Assembly: GCA_030652315.1 (NCBI GenBank)
Contig: JAUSAX010000068.1
Location: forward strand, 1 to 64,000
From: Afipia sp.
GTDB taxonomy: Bacteria; Pseudomonadota; Alphaproteobacteria; Rhizobiales; Xanthobacteraceae
Length of the DNA: 64,000 nt
Direction: 5' to 3'
Below the pieces are notes generated by a model that was not told the origin of the DNA, did no database searches, and was given only the letters and a program-made list of their open reading frames with translations. The translations under genes were made by a program, and so were the position numbers. This document shows, piece after piece, positions 10,097 through 19,340 of the stretch; the stretch's first letter is position 1; every line of letters starts with the position of its first letter.

Positions 10097-10870
10097 TCAG
10101 CGTGCATCTGGTTTACCCCAATCGCCGAGCGCCGTCTGTACCACGGCAAGCGCCGCGACCGCAGCTGTGTCGGCGCGCAGGATTCGCGGCCCGAGCGCCA
10201 GCCGCGCGACGTGCGGTTGGTTCAGCAGCAATGCGCGTTCCTCCGCGGCAAATCCGCCCTCGGGGCCGATCAGCACGTCAGCGCCCTTTGTGCCGTCCGC
10301 ACCGGCGAAGGCGGCCATAGGATCGGCGATCGGGGCGTCTTCGTCGCAGAACACCAGCAGGCGCTCGCCATCGCGCTGGTTCAGATAACGCTCCAGCGGT
10401 TCGGGATCGCTCACCTCCGCAAGGCTGAGGATGCCGCATTGCTCGGCAGCCTCGATGACGTTGGCGCGCATCCGTTCGACATTGACGCGGCTCGCCTGCG
10501 TAAATCGCGTCGTGACGGGCCGCAGCGCCGCAACCCCCATTTCAACGGCTTTTTGCACCATGTAATCGAGCCGCGCGTGCTTCAGCGGGGCGAACACGTA
10601 ATGCAGATTGGGCAGGCGATCCTGGGTGCGGGTCTGGCTGACAATTTCCGCGCGGTCCGGCCGCTTGCGGCCTGCGAGACTGGCTTGCCATTCGCCGTCG
10701 CGTCCGTTGAACACCAGCACGGTGTCGCCGGCGGCGAGGCGCAGCACGTTGCCGAGGTAATTGGACTGGTCGCGATCGAGGGCGATGCCGGTTTCGGCCG
10801 CAAGCGGCGCATCGACGAAAAGCCGGGGGCTGCGAAAATCGAGTTTGGGCATCGGCACCAATCCGTTCAT
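10097..10870 (-). CDS. rsmE: 16S rRNA m3U1498 methyltransferase
   Basis: A SPOUT-class methyltransferase that methylates N3 of U1498 in 16S rRNA. The N-terminal PUA-like half begins FRSPRLFVDAPL. The C-terminal knotted SAM site contains LIGPEGGFAAEE and LGPRILRADTA. The length (257) is normal. An ATG at 10852 (MPKLDF) is an equally plausible start. It lies upstream of hisZ on the same strand, separated by about 115 bases. Confidence 0.93.
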   Translation of the reverse strand: MNGLVPMPKLDFRSPRLFVDAPLAAETGIALDRDQSNYLGNVLRLAAGDTVLVFNGRDGEWQASLAGRKRPDRAEIVSQTRTQDRLPNLHYVFAPLKHARLDYMVQKAVEMGVAALRPVTTRFTQASRVNVERMRANVIEAAEQCGILSLAEVSDPEPLERYLNQRDGERLLVFCDEDAPIADPMAAFAGADGTKGADVLIGPEGGFAAEERALLLNQPHVARLALGPRILRADTAAVAALAVVQTALGDWGKPDAR

Positions 10871-10977
10871 TTTCCGACTTCTAGCCCAATGATTGCAAAT
10901 TGGCAGCTAATTGGGTGGCAGCCGCCGCGCTGCTGCCGGATTCATCGGGTTGTTAAGCGGCGGCGAGAATCGTAAAA

Positions 10978-10992
10978 GTCCTTATTAAGGAC
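10978..10992. promoter_or_regulatory. Perfect 7-base-arm inverted repeat upstream of a secreted protein gene
   Basis: GTCCTTA-T-TAAGGAC sits 25 bases before the GTG start at 11018, overlapping the likely transcription start region between the divergent rsmE and 11018 genes. It could be an operator or an mRNA hairpin; no known regulator is implied. Confidence 0.4.
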
Positions 10993-11017
10993 ACTGGAAC
11001 CCGCCGGAGGAGAATCC

Positions 11018-11719
11018 GTGACCGCCTATCGTCTTATCGCATCGCTGGCTGCCGCCACGTTCGTCATGCACGCCGCGGATGTACGCGCGCAGGGCGCGTT
11101 TCCGGCGCCGCTGCCGGGGCAGGCCGCGCCGCCGCCGGCCAGCAATGCGTCGCCGTTCCCGCCGGTGAACAACGCGGCGTCGCCGTTTCCACCCGTCAAT
11201 GGTGCGACCGCTGCACCGGTCAGGCAGCAGCCGTCATCCAACGCCTTCTCAGCCGGCGCTCCGCCGGTTGGCGGCGGTGGCTTTGGCGCGCCGCAGCAGC
11301 AGGCCGGTCCGCCGCCGGGTGCCGAGGAGTGCCAAAAGGGCTTTCTGCCGCTGCGTGCGGATGCCGAAGCCAAGGCCAAGCTGATTCAGGCTGCCGGCAA
11401 GCGCAAGGCGGCGCCGCAGGAGGCCTGCAAGCTGATCGCCAATTTCGCGCAGGCCGAAACAAAGATGATCAAGTTCGTCGATGCCAACGCGCAAAAGTGC
11501 GGCATCCCTGCTCAGGTCAGCGACCAGATGAAGAAGGGCCACGCCAATACCTCCCAGTTGCAGCAGCGCGTGTGCGCGGCCGCCTCACAGGCTCAGGCCG
11601 GACCGGCGGGTCCCAGCCTGAGCGAAGCGCTCGGTTCCGCATCGTTGCCAGAGGCCAAGCCGTTGAAGCGGGGCGGCAGCACCTTCGACACGCTGAACGG
11701 CAACGTCCTGACCCGCTGA
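11018..11719 (+). CDS. Secreted Pro-rich protein of unknown function
   Basis: A GTG start with an excellent GGAGGAG site. The 233-residue product has a signal peptide ending near ADVRAQG, then a Pro/Ala/Asn-rich low-complexity region with the repeated unit SPFPPVN (about residues 30-100). A compact helical domain with four cysteines follows (EECQKGF, EACKLI, QKCGIP, RVCAAA). It is probably periplasmic. The family is common in Bradyrhizobium relatives but uncharacterised as far as I know. Confidence 0.78.
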   Translation: MTAYRLIASLAAATFVMHAADVRAQGAFPAPLPGQAAPPPASNASPFPPVNNAASPFPPVNGATAAPVRQQPSSNAFSAGAPPVGGGGFGAPQQQAGPPPGAEECQKGFLPLRADAEAKAKLIQAAGKRKAAPQEACKLIANFAQAETKMIKFVDANAQKCGIPAQVSDQMKKGHANTSQLQQRVCAAASQAQAGPAGPSLSEALGSASLPEAKPLKRGGSTFDTLNGNVLTR

Positions 11720-11743
11720 TTGGCTCCGAATGAAAAGGTTGCG

Positions 11744-12676
11744 ATGAGCAACGCCGCAGCCCCCGTCGCCGACTCAACCGCCAACTGGGTCGATACCCAC
11801 GCGCCGATCTGGATGCGGCCCTATCTGCGGCTGTCGCGGTTCGACCGCCCGATCGGATGGTGGCTGCTGCTGCTGCCGTGCTGGTGGTCGGCTGCGCTGG
11901 CGGCGGGCATTGCCCATGATGTCCGCAGTCTGCCGCTGGTCATCGTGCTGTTCTTTATCGGCGCGGTGGTGATGCGCGGTGCGGGATGCACCTGGAACGA
12001 CATCACCGATCGCAATCTCGATACGCAGGTCGAGCGCACCCGGTCGCGGCCGATTCCGGCGGGGCAGGTGACGGTCACGCAGGCAGCGATCTTTCTCGTG
12101 CTGCAGGCGCTGATCGGGCTTGCGGTGCTGCTGCAGTTCAACCGCTTTGCGATTCTCACCGGCATCTGCTCGCTGGCGGTGGTTGCGGTCTATCCCTTCA
12201 TGAAGCGCATCACCTACTGGCCGCAGGTGACCCTTGGCCTAGCGTTCTCGTGGGGTGCACTGATGGGATTTGCGGTGATCCTTGGCCGGATCGATGCCAC
12301 CGCGCTGGTGCTGTACGCCGGATCGATTTCGTGGGTGATCGCCTATGACACGATCTACGCCCATCAGGACACCGAGGACGACATCATGGTTGGCATCAAA
12401 TCGACGGCGTTGCTGTTCGGCGAACGGACGCAGATGGCGCTGACGATTTTTTACAGTCTGGCCGTGTTGCTGATCGGTGTCGCGTTGTGGCGCGGCGGAT
12501 CGCAATGGTTCGCGTGGATCGGACTCGCGGCGTTCGCGGCGCATCTGGTCTGGCAGGTGCGGACGATCCGGATCGACAATCCCGCCTTATGCTTGCGACT
12601 GTTCAAGTCGAATCGCGATGCAGGATTGATGCTGTTCGCCGGCTTGCTCGCCGACGCTGTGCTGCGGAGTTTTTAG
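11744..12676 (+). CDS. ubiA: 4-hydroxybenzoate polyprenyltransferase
   Basis: An integral membrane prenyltransferase of ubiquinone synthesis, with about eight spans. It has both Mg-diphosphate motifs, GCTWNDITDRNLD and YDTIYAHQDTEDD. The ATG at 11744 follows an AAGG site; an upstream in-frame TTG at 11720 is less likely. It follows the secreted-protein gene closely but the two have no obvious shared function. Confidence 0.95.
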   Translation: MSNAAAPVADSTANWVDTHAPIWMRPYLRLSRFDRPIGWWLLLLPCWWSAALAAGIAHDVRSLPLVIVLFFIGAVVMRGAGCTWNDITDRNLDTQVERTRSRPIPAGQVTVTQAAIFLVLQALIGLAVLLQFNRFAILTGICSLAVVAVYPFMKRITYWPQVTLGLAFSWGALMGFAVILGRIDATALVLYAGSISWVIAYDTIYAHQDTEDDIMVGIKSTALLFGERTQMALTIFYSLAVLLIGVALWRGGSQWFAWIGLAAFAAHLVWQVRTIRIDNPALCLRLFKSNRDAGLMLFAGLLADAVLRSF

Positions 12677-12683
12677 TTTTGTG

Positions 12684-12726
12684 CGTCATCCTGAGGTGCG
12701 AGCTCTTGCGAGCCTCGAAGGATGAC
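12684..12726. repeat. GTCATCCTGAGG repeat, compact copy, with partial copy downstream
   Basis: CGTCATCCTGAGGTGCGAG and GAGCCTCGAAGGATGAC form a near-perfect hairpin. A related tail (CTCCTCAGGGTGACGG) occurs at 12807-12822 after a GC-rich stretch, as in longer members of this family. Together they fill the gap between the convergent ubiA and the DUF6101-like gene. Confidence 0.85.
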
Positions 12727-12832
12727 TTGTCGAATGCTATCGCCTTTCGAGGCCTTCGCGGAGTTTATCATCGGGCCGCGCGTGCGCGGACCCGTTGGCT
12801 ACGGCTCCTCAGGGTGACGGCAAAATTTGTCT

Positions 12833-13378
12833 TCAGTGCCGCGCGATGATCTCGCGTTCGCCGCGATGAATGGATCGCTCCATCGCAGCACGGCCGGCCT
12901 TGCGGCGCACCAGAAATTTCGGGCGGCGATCCTTGATGATGTTGCGGCGGCGGCGGCGCGGAGCCGGTTCGCGCGCCGCTTCATTTTCATCCTCGATCTG
13001 CGGCAGAGCGAACAGGTCGCCCCACATCTGCCAGGCAAGATCGAGTTGCAGTTCATCCGCGGTGACCAGCAGCGGTACCGACAGCGATGGATCGCTGTGA
13101 ACCAGCACCAGTGCGCGTCCGTCGTTCGTTTCGCGGCAGGCGATGCCGAGAAAATCGCGAACGCGAACATTGATCGCCATGCGGATGCCGCCGACGGCAC
13201 GGCGCACGGTGATGCGTTCGCGATTGATTTCGATGTGCCTGATGCCGCCATCGGCGCGGCCATCGCGCGCTTCAAAGCTGACGGGCAAGGAATGGGGGTC
13301 GAGCTGCAACAAGCAGCTCGACCCGACGGGTTGCACCCCGCCGACTCCGAATTGACGCCTCACGATTTTATCTCCCAC
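12833..13378 (-). CDS. DUF6101-like hypothetical protein
   Basis: A 181-residue soluble protein with a beta-rich N-terminal half (ITVRRAVGGIRMAINV, FLGIACRE) and a very basic C-terminus with a run of arginines (RRRRRNIIKDRRPK). It resembles the alphaproteobacterial family annotated DUF6101, which has no known function. The start is uncertain: the frame opens with GTG at 13378 without a convincing ribosome site. Confidence 0.65.
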   Translation of the reverse strand: MGDKIVRRQFGVGGVQPVGSSCLLQLDPHSLPVSFEARDGRADGGIRHIEINRERITVRRAVGGIRMAINVRVRDFLGIACRETNDGRALVLVHSDPSLSVPLLVTADELQLDLAWQMWGDLFALPQIEDENEAAREPAPRRRRRNIIKDRRPKFLVRRKAGRAAMERSIHRGEREIIARH

Positions 13379-13815
13379 GCCGGAATTATGTTCCCGGTCG
13401 ATGGGAGGAGCATGCCAGAGCCGTGTCCGAATCCGCTTAAGAAGGCTGGTTAATCGTCTCTCACTGCTATTGCTTCAGTTCTCATGATTGACGAGAGGTT
13501 GGCGTAGATGATTGACGAGACCTTGCCAGTGTCCAAAATCCGACGTTCGCCTGCATTTTTCCGCGCGTGCCGTAGCGAACGTCGGATTTGTAAGGACACT
13601 GGAAATGATGATTGCTGGTGGTCCTTTGGTTCTGACATTCGCAGAGACCGATGCCGCGACGGGACGCGAATGCCAGAACCGGACCACCAGGGCCCGCGCG
13701 AAATATCTTTCGCGACGGCCTCGAAAACGCTTGAAGTCCGCGTAAAACAGGCACATCTCATGATAGGTTGCATTCGTCTCCAAGTTTCTTGAATCCAAGC
13801 CTCGGGAATTTGTTT
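13379..13815. other. Intergenic region dominated by the twin-hairpin repeat
   Basis: No gene is supported here. Short open frames within it are by-products of the long inverted repeats at 13526-13690. The last ~120 bases should carry the pmbA promoter and a GGGAA ribosome site before the GTG at 13816. Confidence 0.7.
13526..13690. repeat. Twin-hairpin repeat, copy 1
   Basis: Two consecutive long hairpins. The first (13526-13602) has outer arms CCAGTGTCC/GGACACTGG and a perfect 15-base inner stem 13536-13550 with 13575-13589. The second (13615-13690) has arms CTGGTGGTCC/GGACCACCAG and further pairing GGTTCTG/CAGAACC and CATTCGC/GCGAATG. Copy 2 at 35526-35689 has the same geometry with changed but still paired bases. 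Confidence 0.9.
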
Positions 13816-15213
13816 GTGAACTCTTCACCAAACGCATCGTTGTCGCCGTCGCCGAAATCAACAACATCCGGACTCCTTGATCAGACCGCGCTGAGTGATC
13901 TGGCGCAGCGTCTCGTGGAAGCCGCGAAGCGCGCGGGCGCGGATGCCGCCGATGCCATCGCGGTGCGCGGCGTGTCGCAAGGTGTTGAGATCCGCGAGGG
14001 CAAGGTTGAAGAATCCGAACGCTCCGAAGGTGACGATGTCGGTCTGCGCGTGTTCGTCGGAAAGCGGCAGGCCGTGGTTTCGACCAGTGACATCGGCGGC
14101 GATGTCGCAAAGCTCGCCGAGCGCGCGGTGGCGATGGCAAAGGTCGCACCCGACGATGCGTATGTCGGTCTCGCCGATCCATCGCTGTTAGCAAAACAGT
14201 TTCCCAATCTCGACCTGCTCGACCCGCAGGTGCCATCCGTCGATGAACTGGAGCGGCGCGCGCAGGAAGCAGAAGCCGCAGGTCTGGCGGTCAAGGGCGT
14301 GTCGAAGTCCGGCGGTGCATCGGCGTCCGCAGGCATCGGTGGCATGGTGCTCGTGACATCAACCGGTTTTCACGGCTCGTATCTGAGGTCGAGCCACGGC
14401 ATTTCGATGACGGCGATTGCGGGTGAAGGCACCGGCATGGAGCGCGACTATGATTTCACGTCGGCAATACACGGCTCCGATCTCGAATCTCCTTTGAGCG
14501 TCGGACAGCGCGCAGGTGAGCGCACCGTGGCGCGGCTCAATCCGCGCAAGGTCGCGACCTGTAAGGCGCCGGTGGTGTTCGATCCGCGCGTGTCGAATTC
14601 GCTGGTCGGCCATTTGATCGGCGCGGTCAACGGCGCATCGATTGCGCGCAAGACCAGTTTCCTGAAGGATCGCCTCGGCCAGCAACTGTTCGGCAAGAGC
14701 ATTCGCATCATCGACGATCCGTTGCGCGTGCGCGGAATGCGCTCGCAGACGTTCGATTCAGAAGGTGTTGCGACCAAGAAACTTGCCGTCATCGATGGCG
14801 GCGTGCTGACCACATGGCTGCTCGATTCCGCCACCGCTCGCGAGCTTGGCATGGCGACAACCGGCCACGCCCATCGCGGTGTGTCGTCGTCGCCTTCGCC
14901 CGGGCCGTACAATCTTCATCTCGAAGCTGGTCAGGTTTCGCCGGAAGAGTTGATCTCCGACATCAAGGAAGGCTTCTACGTCACCGATCTGATCGGGTCC
15001 GGCGTCAACGGCGTGACGGGTGACTACAGCCGGGGTGCCGCGGGTTTCTGGATCGAAAACGGAAAACTGTCGTATGCGGTCAGCGAAGTGACCATCGCGG
15101 GCCACTTGCTCGAGATTTTCAAATCGATGGTTCCGGCCAACGATCTGACGTTCAAGTACGGCGTCAACGCGCCGACCGTGCGCATCGGGGAATTGACGAT
15201 TGCCGGTCGCTGA
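13816..15213 (+). CDS. pmbA: TldD/PmbA family metalloprotease subunit (TldE)
   Basis: A 465-residue PmbA/TldE. The N-terminal domain includes GVEIREGKVEESERSE. The C-terminal part includes GVATKKLAVIDGGVLTTWLLD and SGVNGVTGDYSRGAAGFWIENG. TldD-TldE complexes degrade unfolded peptides and process microcins and gyrase-toxin-related substrates. No tldD is visible here. GTG at 13816 with a GGGAA site is preferred over an in-frame TTG at 13768. It starts the run of genes leading to lpxK. Confidence 0.92.
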   Translation: MNSSPNASLSPSPKSTTSGLLDQTALSDLAQRLVEAAKRAGADAADAIAVRGVSQGVEIREGKVEESERSEGDDVGLRVFVGKRQAVVSTSDIGGDVAKLAERAVAMAKVAPDDAYVGLADPSLLAKQFPNLDLLDPQVPSVDELERRAQEAEAAGLAVKGVSKSGGASASAGIGGMVLVTSTGFHGSYLRSSHGISMTAIAGEGTGMERDYDFTSAIHGSDLESPLSVGQRAGERTVARLNPRKVATCKAPVVFDPRVSNSLVGHLIGAVNGASIARKTSFLKDRLGQQLFGKSIRIIDDPLRVRGMRSQTFDSEGVATKKLAVIDGGVLTTWLLDSATARELGMATTGHAHRGVSSSPSPGPYNLHLEAGQVSPEELISDIKEGFYVTDLIGSGVNGVTGDYSRGAAGFWIENGKLSYAVSEVTIAGHLLEIFKSMVPANDLTFKYGVNAPTVRIGELTIAGR

Positions 15214-16018
15214 TTCCGACATCGCCGGTGCGAACCTGATGCGCGACGCCGCGCTGCTGGCCGACGTGGTGCGCGAAGCCGGCGCGCTGGCGCTCAGTCT
15301 GTTCCGCACCGAACTGAAAACCTGGATCAAGGGCAAGACGTCGCCGGTGTCCGAAGCTGACATTGCCGTCAACGACCTGATCGAGGCGCGGCTGCGCTCG
15401 GCGACGCCGGATTACGGATGGCTGTCGGAAGAAAGCGCTGACGATTCCGCGCGGCTCGGCAAATCGTTGACATGGATCGTCGATCCGATCGATGGCACCC
15501 GCGCCTATCTGGCGCGGCAGGACGACTGGTCGGTTTCGATCGCGCTCGTCGCCGACGGCTCGCCGGTATTGGGTGCGGTGTTCGCGCCCGCAAGTGATGA
15601 GTTCTTTTTCGCAACGCGGGGGCGGGGCACCGCGCTGAATGGTGCGCCGATCGCAGCCGCGCCCGGGGCGGAAATTCACTTCCCGAAAATCGCCGGACCG
15701 AAACCGCTGGTTGAGCGTCTCGGCGGCATGCGTGACGACGAAAGCCTCTATCCGCGGATAGGGTCGCTGGCGCTCCGTCTGGTACGGGTGGCTGAAGGGC
15801 GGCTCGATGCCGCATTCGCAGGCGGGAACAGCCGCGATTGGGACCTTGCCGCCGCCGATTTAATCGTGCACGAAGCGGGCGGGGAAATGACCTCACTGGC
15901 TGGCGAGCGACTGGTTTACAATCAAACCGACGTTCGTCACGGATTGCTGGTGGCGGCGGGGCGTGCGCGGCACGCGCATATCGTGAAACATTTTCGGGAA
16001 AACCCGATTCCGTGGTGA
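15200..16018 (+). CDS. Inositol monophosphatase/CysQ-like phosphatase
   Basis: A lithium-sensitive phosphatase fold of 272 residues. It has the EESADDSARL region for the first metal ligands, the signature WIVDPIDGTRAYL and the second motif WDLAAADLIVHEAGG. Substrate candidates are 3'-phosphoadenosine 5'-phosphate or an inositol phosphate; the sequence does not decide. It overlaps the pmbA stop by 14 bases if the TTG at 15200 is used; ATG 15239 is the alternative. Confidence 0.88.
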   Translation: MPVADSDIAGANLMRDAALLADVVREAGALALSLFRTELKTWIKGKTSPVSEADIAVNDLIEARLRSATPDYGWLSEESADDSARLGKSLTWIVDPIDGTRAYLARQDDWSVSIALVADGSPVLGAVFAPASDEFFFATRGRGTALNGAPIAAAPGAEIHFPKIAGPKPLVERLGGMRDDESLYPRIGSLALRLVRVAEGRLDAAFAGGNSRDWDLAAADLIVHEAGGEMTSLAGERLVYNQTDVRHGLLVAAGRARHAHIVKHFRENPIPW

Positions 16019-16078
16019 TCGCAAGCATGTTTTTTGCTTGAATTCATCAGTCGGTCCTTGGTTTTAGGAAAACACCTC

Positions 16079-16327
16079 ATGTCCGAAACTGTGCAACCGC
16101 AGTTGCTTCATCTCGTCATCGGCGGCGAACTTCTCGACCTCGATCATGTAACCTTCAAGGATCTCGATAAGGTCGAGGTCGTCGGCCTGTTCCCGAACTA
16201 CGCCACGGCCTATGTGGCGTGGAAGGGCAAGGCCCAGCAGACCGTCGATAACGCGCACATGCGTTATTTCATCGTCCATCTTCACCGGCTGCTCGATCCG
16301 GGCCAAGATGCGAAGCCGTCCCATTGA
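16079..16327 (+). CDS. DUF4170 domain protein
   Basis: An 82-residue protein beginning MSETVQPQLLHLVIGGEL, with VEVVGLFPNYATAYVAWKGKAQ, matching the small alphaproteobacterial DUF4170 family. The function is unknown. It is consistently placed before the DUF374 acyltransferase and waaA, which hints at a role in lipid A assembly. The start is set by AGGAAA eight bases upstream. Its stop overlaps the next gene's TTG start. Confidence 0.9.
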   Translation: MSETVQPQLLHLVIGGELLDLDHVTFKDLDKVEVVGLFPNYATAYVAWKGKAQQTVDNAHMRYFIVHLHRLLDPGQDAKPSH

Positions 16328-17037
16328 AAGCCACGCTTCGAAAACTCGGCCGCGCCAGCTGGGTGCAGCGTGCTGCGGGTTTCACCGCGGCGGAATTCCT
16401 GCGGCTGGTGTGGTGGACGAACCGCTTCACGCTCGATCCGCCGGACGTCTACAAGCGCATCGAGCCGGACATGCCGGTCATCATCGCGTTCTGGCACGGT
16501 CAGCACTTCATGATGCCGTTCCTGAAGCGCAAGGAATATCAGGCCAAGGTGCTGATCTCGCGTCATCGCGACGGTGAGATCAACGCCATCGCGGCGGAGC
16601 GTCTCGATGTCGGAACCGTGCGCGGTTCCGGCGATCATGGATCGGAATTTCACCGCAAGGGCGGCGTGAGCGCCTTCAAGGCGATGTTGCGGACGCTGGA
16701 CGAGAAGATCAACATGGCGTTGACCGCGGACGTGCCGAAGGTCTCGCGCAAGGCCGGACTCGGCATCATCATGCTGGCGCGCGAATCCGGGCGGCCGATC
16801 CTGCCGGTAGCGATCGCCACCAGCCGCTTCAAACGTCTCAACAACTGGGACCGTTCCGTGATTCATCTGCCATTCGGACGCGGCGTCATCGCCGCCGGCG
16901 AGGTGATCCGGGTGCCAAGCGACGCCGACAATGAGACGATGCAGGCGCTGCGTGCAGAACTTGAAGAGCGGCTGAACGCGGTGACGCGCCGCGCTTACGA
17001 CTGTGTGGGCCGTCCGGACGAGGGCATCCATGCCTAG
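16324..17037 (+). CDS. DUF374 lysophospholipid acyltransferase family protein
   Basis: A 237-residue membrane-associated acyltransferase-like protein with IIAFWHGQHFMMPFL (HGQH region), LISRHRDGEINA, TVRGSGDHGSEFHRKGG and ALTADVPKVSRK. The family acylates lipid A precursors or related lipids, by annotation. It starts with TTG at 16324, overlapping the DUF4170 stop (coupled translation). Its 3' end overlaps waaA by 8 bases. The gene order supports work on the Kdo-lipid A intermediate. Confidence 0.88.
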   Translation: MKATLRKLGRASWVQRAAGFTAAEFLRLVWWTNRFTLDPPDVYKRIEPDMPVIIAFWHGQHFMMPFLKRKEYQAKVLISRHRDGEINAIAAERLDVGTVRGSGDHGSEFHRKGGVSAFKAMLRTLDEKINMALTADVPKVSRKAGLGIIMLARESGRPILPVAIATSRFKRLNNWDRSVIHLPFGRGVIAAGEVIRVPSDADNETMQALRAELEERLNAVTRRAYDCVGRPDEGIHA

Positions 17038-18334
17038 CGCTCTGCCAGCGACGCTTGCGGCGTATAGGCGGTTGTCGGCCCTTGCCGCGCCGCTCGCGAC
17101 CCCGCTGATCGCGCGGCGGCTGAAGCAGGGCAAGGAAGATCCCGAGCGTCTCGGCGAGCGCCGCGGTGTCGCGAGCGTGCCGCGCCCGCCGGGGCCGCTG
17201 ATCTGGATTCACGGCGCGAGCGTCGGCGAGGTTCTGGCGGCTGCCGGATTGATCGAGCGGCTGCGGGCGCTGAACGTCCGCATTCTGCTGACGTCGGGAA
17301 CCGTCACGTCGGCCGCGATCGTCGCGCGGCGGTTTCCGCCTGACGTGATTCATCAATATGTGCCGTTCGACTCGCCGCGCTTCGTCTCGGCGTTTCTCGA
17401 TCACTGGAAGCCGGGTCTGGCGCTGTTCATCGAGTCCGATATCTGGCCGAATCTGATCCTGTCGAGCGCCGAACGGCGCATTCCGATGGTCATCATCAAT
17501 GGCCGGATGTCGCCGCGTTCGTTTCCGCGCTGGCAGAAACTGCGCGGCACGATCTCGGCGCTGCTGGAATGCTTCGACCTCTGTCTTGCGCAATCCGAGC
17601 GTGACGGCGAACGCTTCGCAGCGCTCGGCTGTCCCAATGTCGTCACGTCCGGAAATTTGAAGCTCGACGTCGAAGGCCCGCCGGCGGACGTGCGGAAGCT
17701 GGAACGCCTCAAGGAAGCGATGCAGCGCCGGCTGGTGTTCGTCGCGGCATCCACGCATCCTGGTGAAGACGAAATCGTTCTCGACGCGCACCGTCGTCTG
17801 GCGTCGCGCATGCCGCAGTTGCTGAGTGTGCTCGTGCCGCGTCATCCCAACCGGGGCGGCGCGATCGCGCAGATGCTGACAGCCGCCGGCATGCAGGTGG
17901 CGTTGCGCTCGCAGGATGAATTGCCCGGTCCCGACACGGATATGTATGTCGCCGACACTATGGGTGAGCTCGGATTGTTCTACCGGCTGGCGCCGGTGGT
18001 GTTCATGGGCGGATCGCTGGTGCCGCATGGCGGGCAGAATCCGATCGAGGGCATCAAGCTTGGCGCTGCGATCCTGCACGGGCCGCATGTATTCAACTTC
18101 AGCGACATTTATGAGTCGCTCGATCAGGCGGGCGGCGCCATCCGCGCCGAGACCGGCGAGGACTTCGTCAAATCGCTCGGGCACCTGCTGGTCAATCCGA
18201 TCGCGCGGCAGCGGTCGGTGGGAGCAGCGGAGGGCGTCGTGAACAGGCTCGGTGGTGCACTGGACAGGACACTTAGCGCGCTGGAGCCATATCTTCTGCA
18301 GTTGCGGCTGGAGGGAGGGGGCTCCGATGCGTGA
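17030..18334 (+). CDS. waaA: 3-deoxy-D-manno-octulosonic acid (Kdo) transferase
   Basis: A GT-B family 30 enzyme that adds Kdo to lipid IVA at the inner membrane. The N-terminal domain has LIWIHGASVGEVLAA with the catalytic Glu. The C-terminal nucleotide domain has the FMGGSLVPHGGQNPIEG stretch. 434 residues is normal. The ATG at 17030 overlaps the end of the acyltransferase gene, and the 3' end overlaps lpxK by 8 bases. Confidence 0.96.
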   Translation: MPSALPATLAAYRRLSALAAPLATPLIARRLKQGKEDPERLGERRGVASVPRPPGPLIWIHGASVGEVLAAAGLIERLRALNVRILLTSGTVTSAAIVARRFPPDVIHQYVPFDSPRFVSAFLDHWKPGLALFIESDIWPNLILSSAERRIPMVIINGRMSPRSFPRWQKLRGTISALLECFDLCLAQSERDGERFAALGCPNVVTSGNLKLDVEGPPADVRKLERLKEAMQRRLVFVAASTHPGEDEIVLDAHRRLASRMPQLLSVLVPRHPNRGGAIAQMLTAAGMQVALRSQDELPGPDTDMYVADTMGELGLFYRLAPVVFMGGSLVPHGGQNPIEGIKLGAAILHGPHVFNFSDIYESLDQAGGAIRAETGEDFVKSLGHLLVNPIARQRSVGAAEGVVNRLGGALDRTLSALEPYLLQLRLEGGGSDA

Positions 18335-19337
18335 GCCGGCCTTCTGGTATCGGCCACCATCGTGGACGTCGCGACTGCTTGCGCCGCTTGGCGCGATTTA
18401 CGGCGCCGTTACAGCGCGGCGCATGGCGCGCGATGGCACATCCGCCGGACTTCCGGTTCTCTGCGTCGGAAATTATCACGTCGGCGGCGCGGGCAAGACG
18501 CCGACGACACTCGCGCTTGTGAAACTTCTGCGTGAGATGGGCGAACAGCCATTCGTCGTCAGCCGGGGTTACGGCGGTTCGCAACAGGTTCCCGTTCGTG
18601 TCGACCAAATCTCGCACACGGCGGCGGACGTCGGCGATGAGCCGCTTATGATGGCTTCAAGTGTGCCTGTCATCGTGTCGCGCGATCGTGTCTCGGGAGC
18701 TGCGCTGGCGCGCGCCCATGGCGCGAGTGTCGTCTTGCTTGATGATGGTTTTCAGAATCCGGCGCTGGTGAAGGATGCATCGCTGATCGTGATCGATGCG
18801 GCGCGCGGCGTCGGCAATGGCGGTGTGTTTCCGGCCGGTCCGTTGCGCGCGCCACTCGAACCGCAGATCGCGCGCACCGATGCGCTGATCGTGATCGGTT
18901 CGGGTGATGCGGCCAATGACATTGCCGCGGCGGTGTTGAGGCATGGCGCGCCTGTGTTGCGCGCGCGGCTCGCTCCGGATCAGGCCTCGGTCGATAAATT
19001 GCGCGGACAGCGCGTGCTCGCCTTTGCAGGAATCGGCGATCCGGCGCGGTTCTTTGCGACGTTGCGCGCCTGCGGCGTGACTGTGGCTGAGGAAAAAGCC
19101 TTCGCCGATCATCATCCGTTTACGCGGGACGAGATCGAACGGCTGGTGTCGGATGCGGCAGAAAAATCGCTGACGCTGGTGACCACCGAAAAAGACATGG
19201 CGCGCATCCGCAGCGATGCCCGCCTTCAAGACCACGCGAACGGCATCGCCGCCTTCGCGGTCACGCTGGCTTTCGATGATGCGGCGATGTTGCGGAATTT
19301 TGTGGCCGAGCGGCTGGCGCAAGCCCGCGCGCGATAG
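18327..19337 (+). CDS. lpxK: Tetraacyldisaccharide 4'-kinase
   Basis: It phosphorylates the 4' position of the lipid A disaccharide. MREPAFWYRPPSW opens the membrane-anchor region; the P-loop is VGNYHVGGAGKTPTT; LLDDGFQNP follows. The ATG at 18327 has a GGGAGGGG site and overlaps waaA. It is the last gene of the envelope operon and converges with the small DUF2093 gene. Confidence 0.96.
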   Translation: MREPAFWYRPPSWTSRLLAPLGAIYGAVTARRMARDGTSAGLPVLCVGNYHVGGAGKTPTTLALVKLLREMGEQPFVVSRGYGGSQQVPVRVDQISHTAADVGDEPLMMASSVPVIVSRDRVSGAALARAHGASVVLLDDGFQNPALVKDASLIVIDAARGVGNGGVFPAGPLRAPLEPQIARTDALIVIGSGDAANDIAAAVLRHGAPVLRARLAPDQASVDKLRGQRVLAFAGIGDPARFFATLRACGVTVAEEKAFADHHPFTRDEIERLVSDAAEKSLTLVTTEKDMARIRSDARLQDHANGIAAFAVTLAFDDAAMLRNFVAERLAQARAR

Positions 19338-19340
19338 ATC

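Noticed and set aside
13475-14236. Frames across the 13.5-13.8 kb intergenic region
   Set aside because: They arise from the twin-hairpin repeat, whose inverted arms lack stops; no ribosome site or family match.
16886-18184. Long frame antisense to waaA
   Set aside because: His/Arg/Gln-rich composition typical of antisense frames in GC-rich genes; waaA, DUF374 and lpxK coding is clear.
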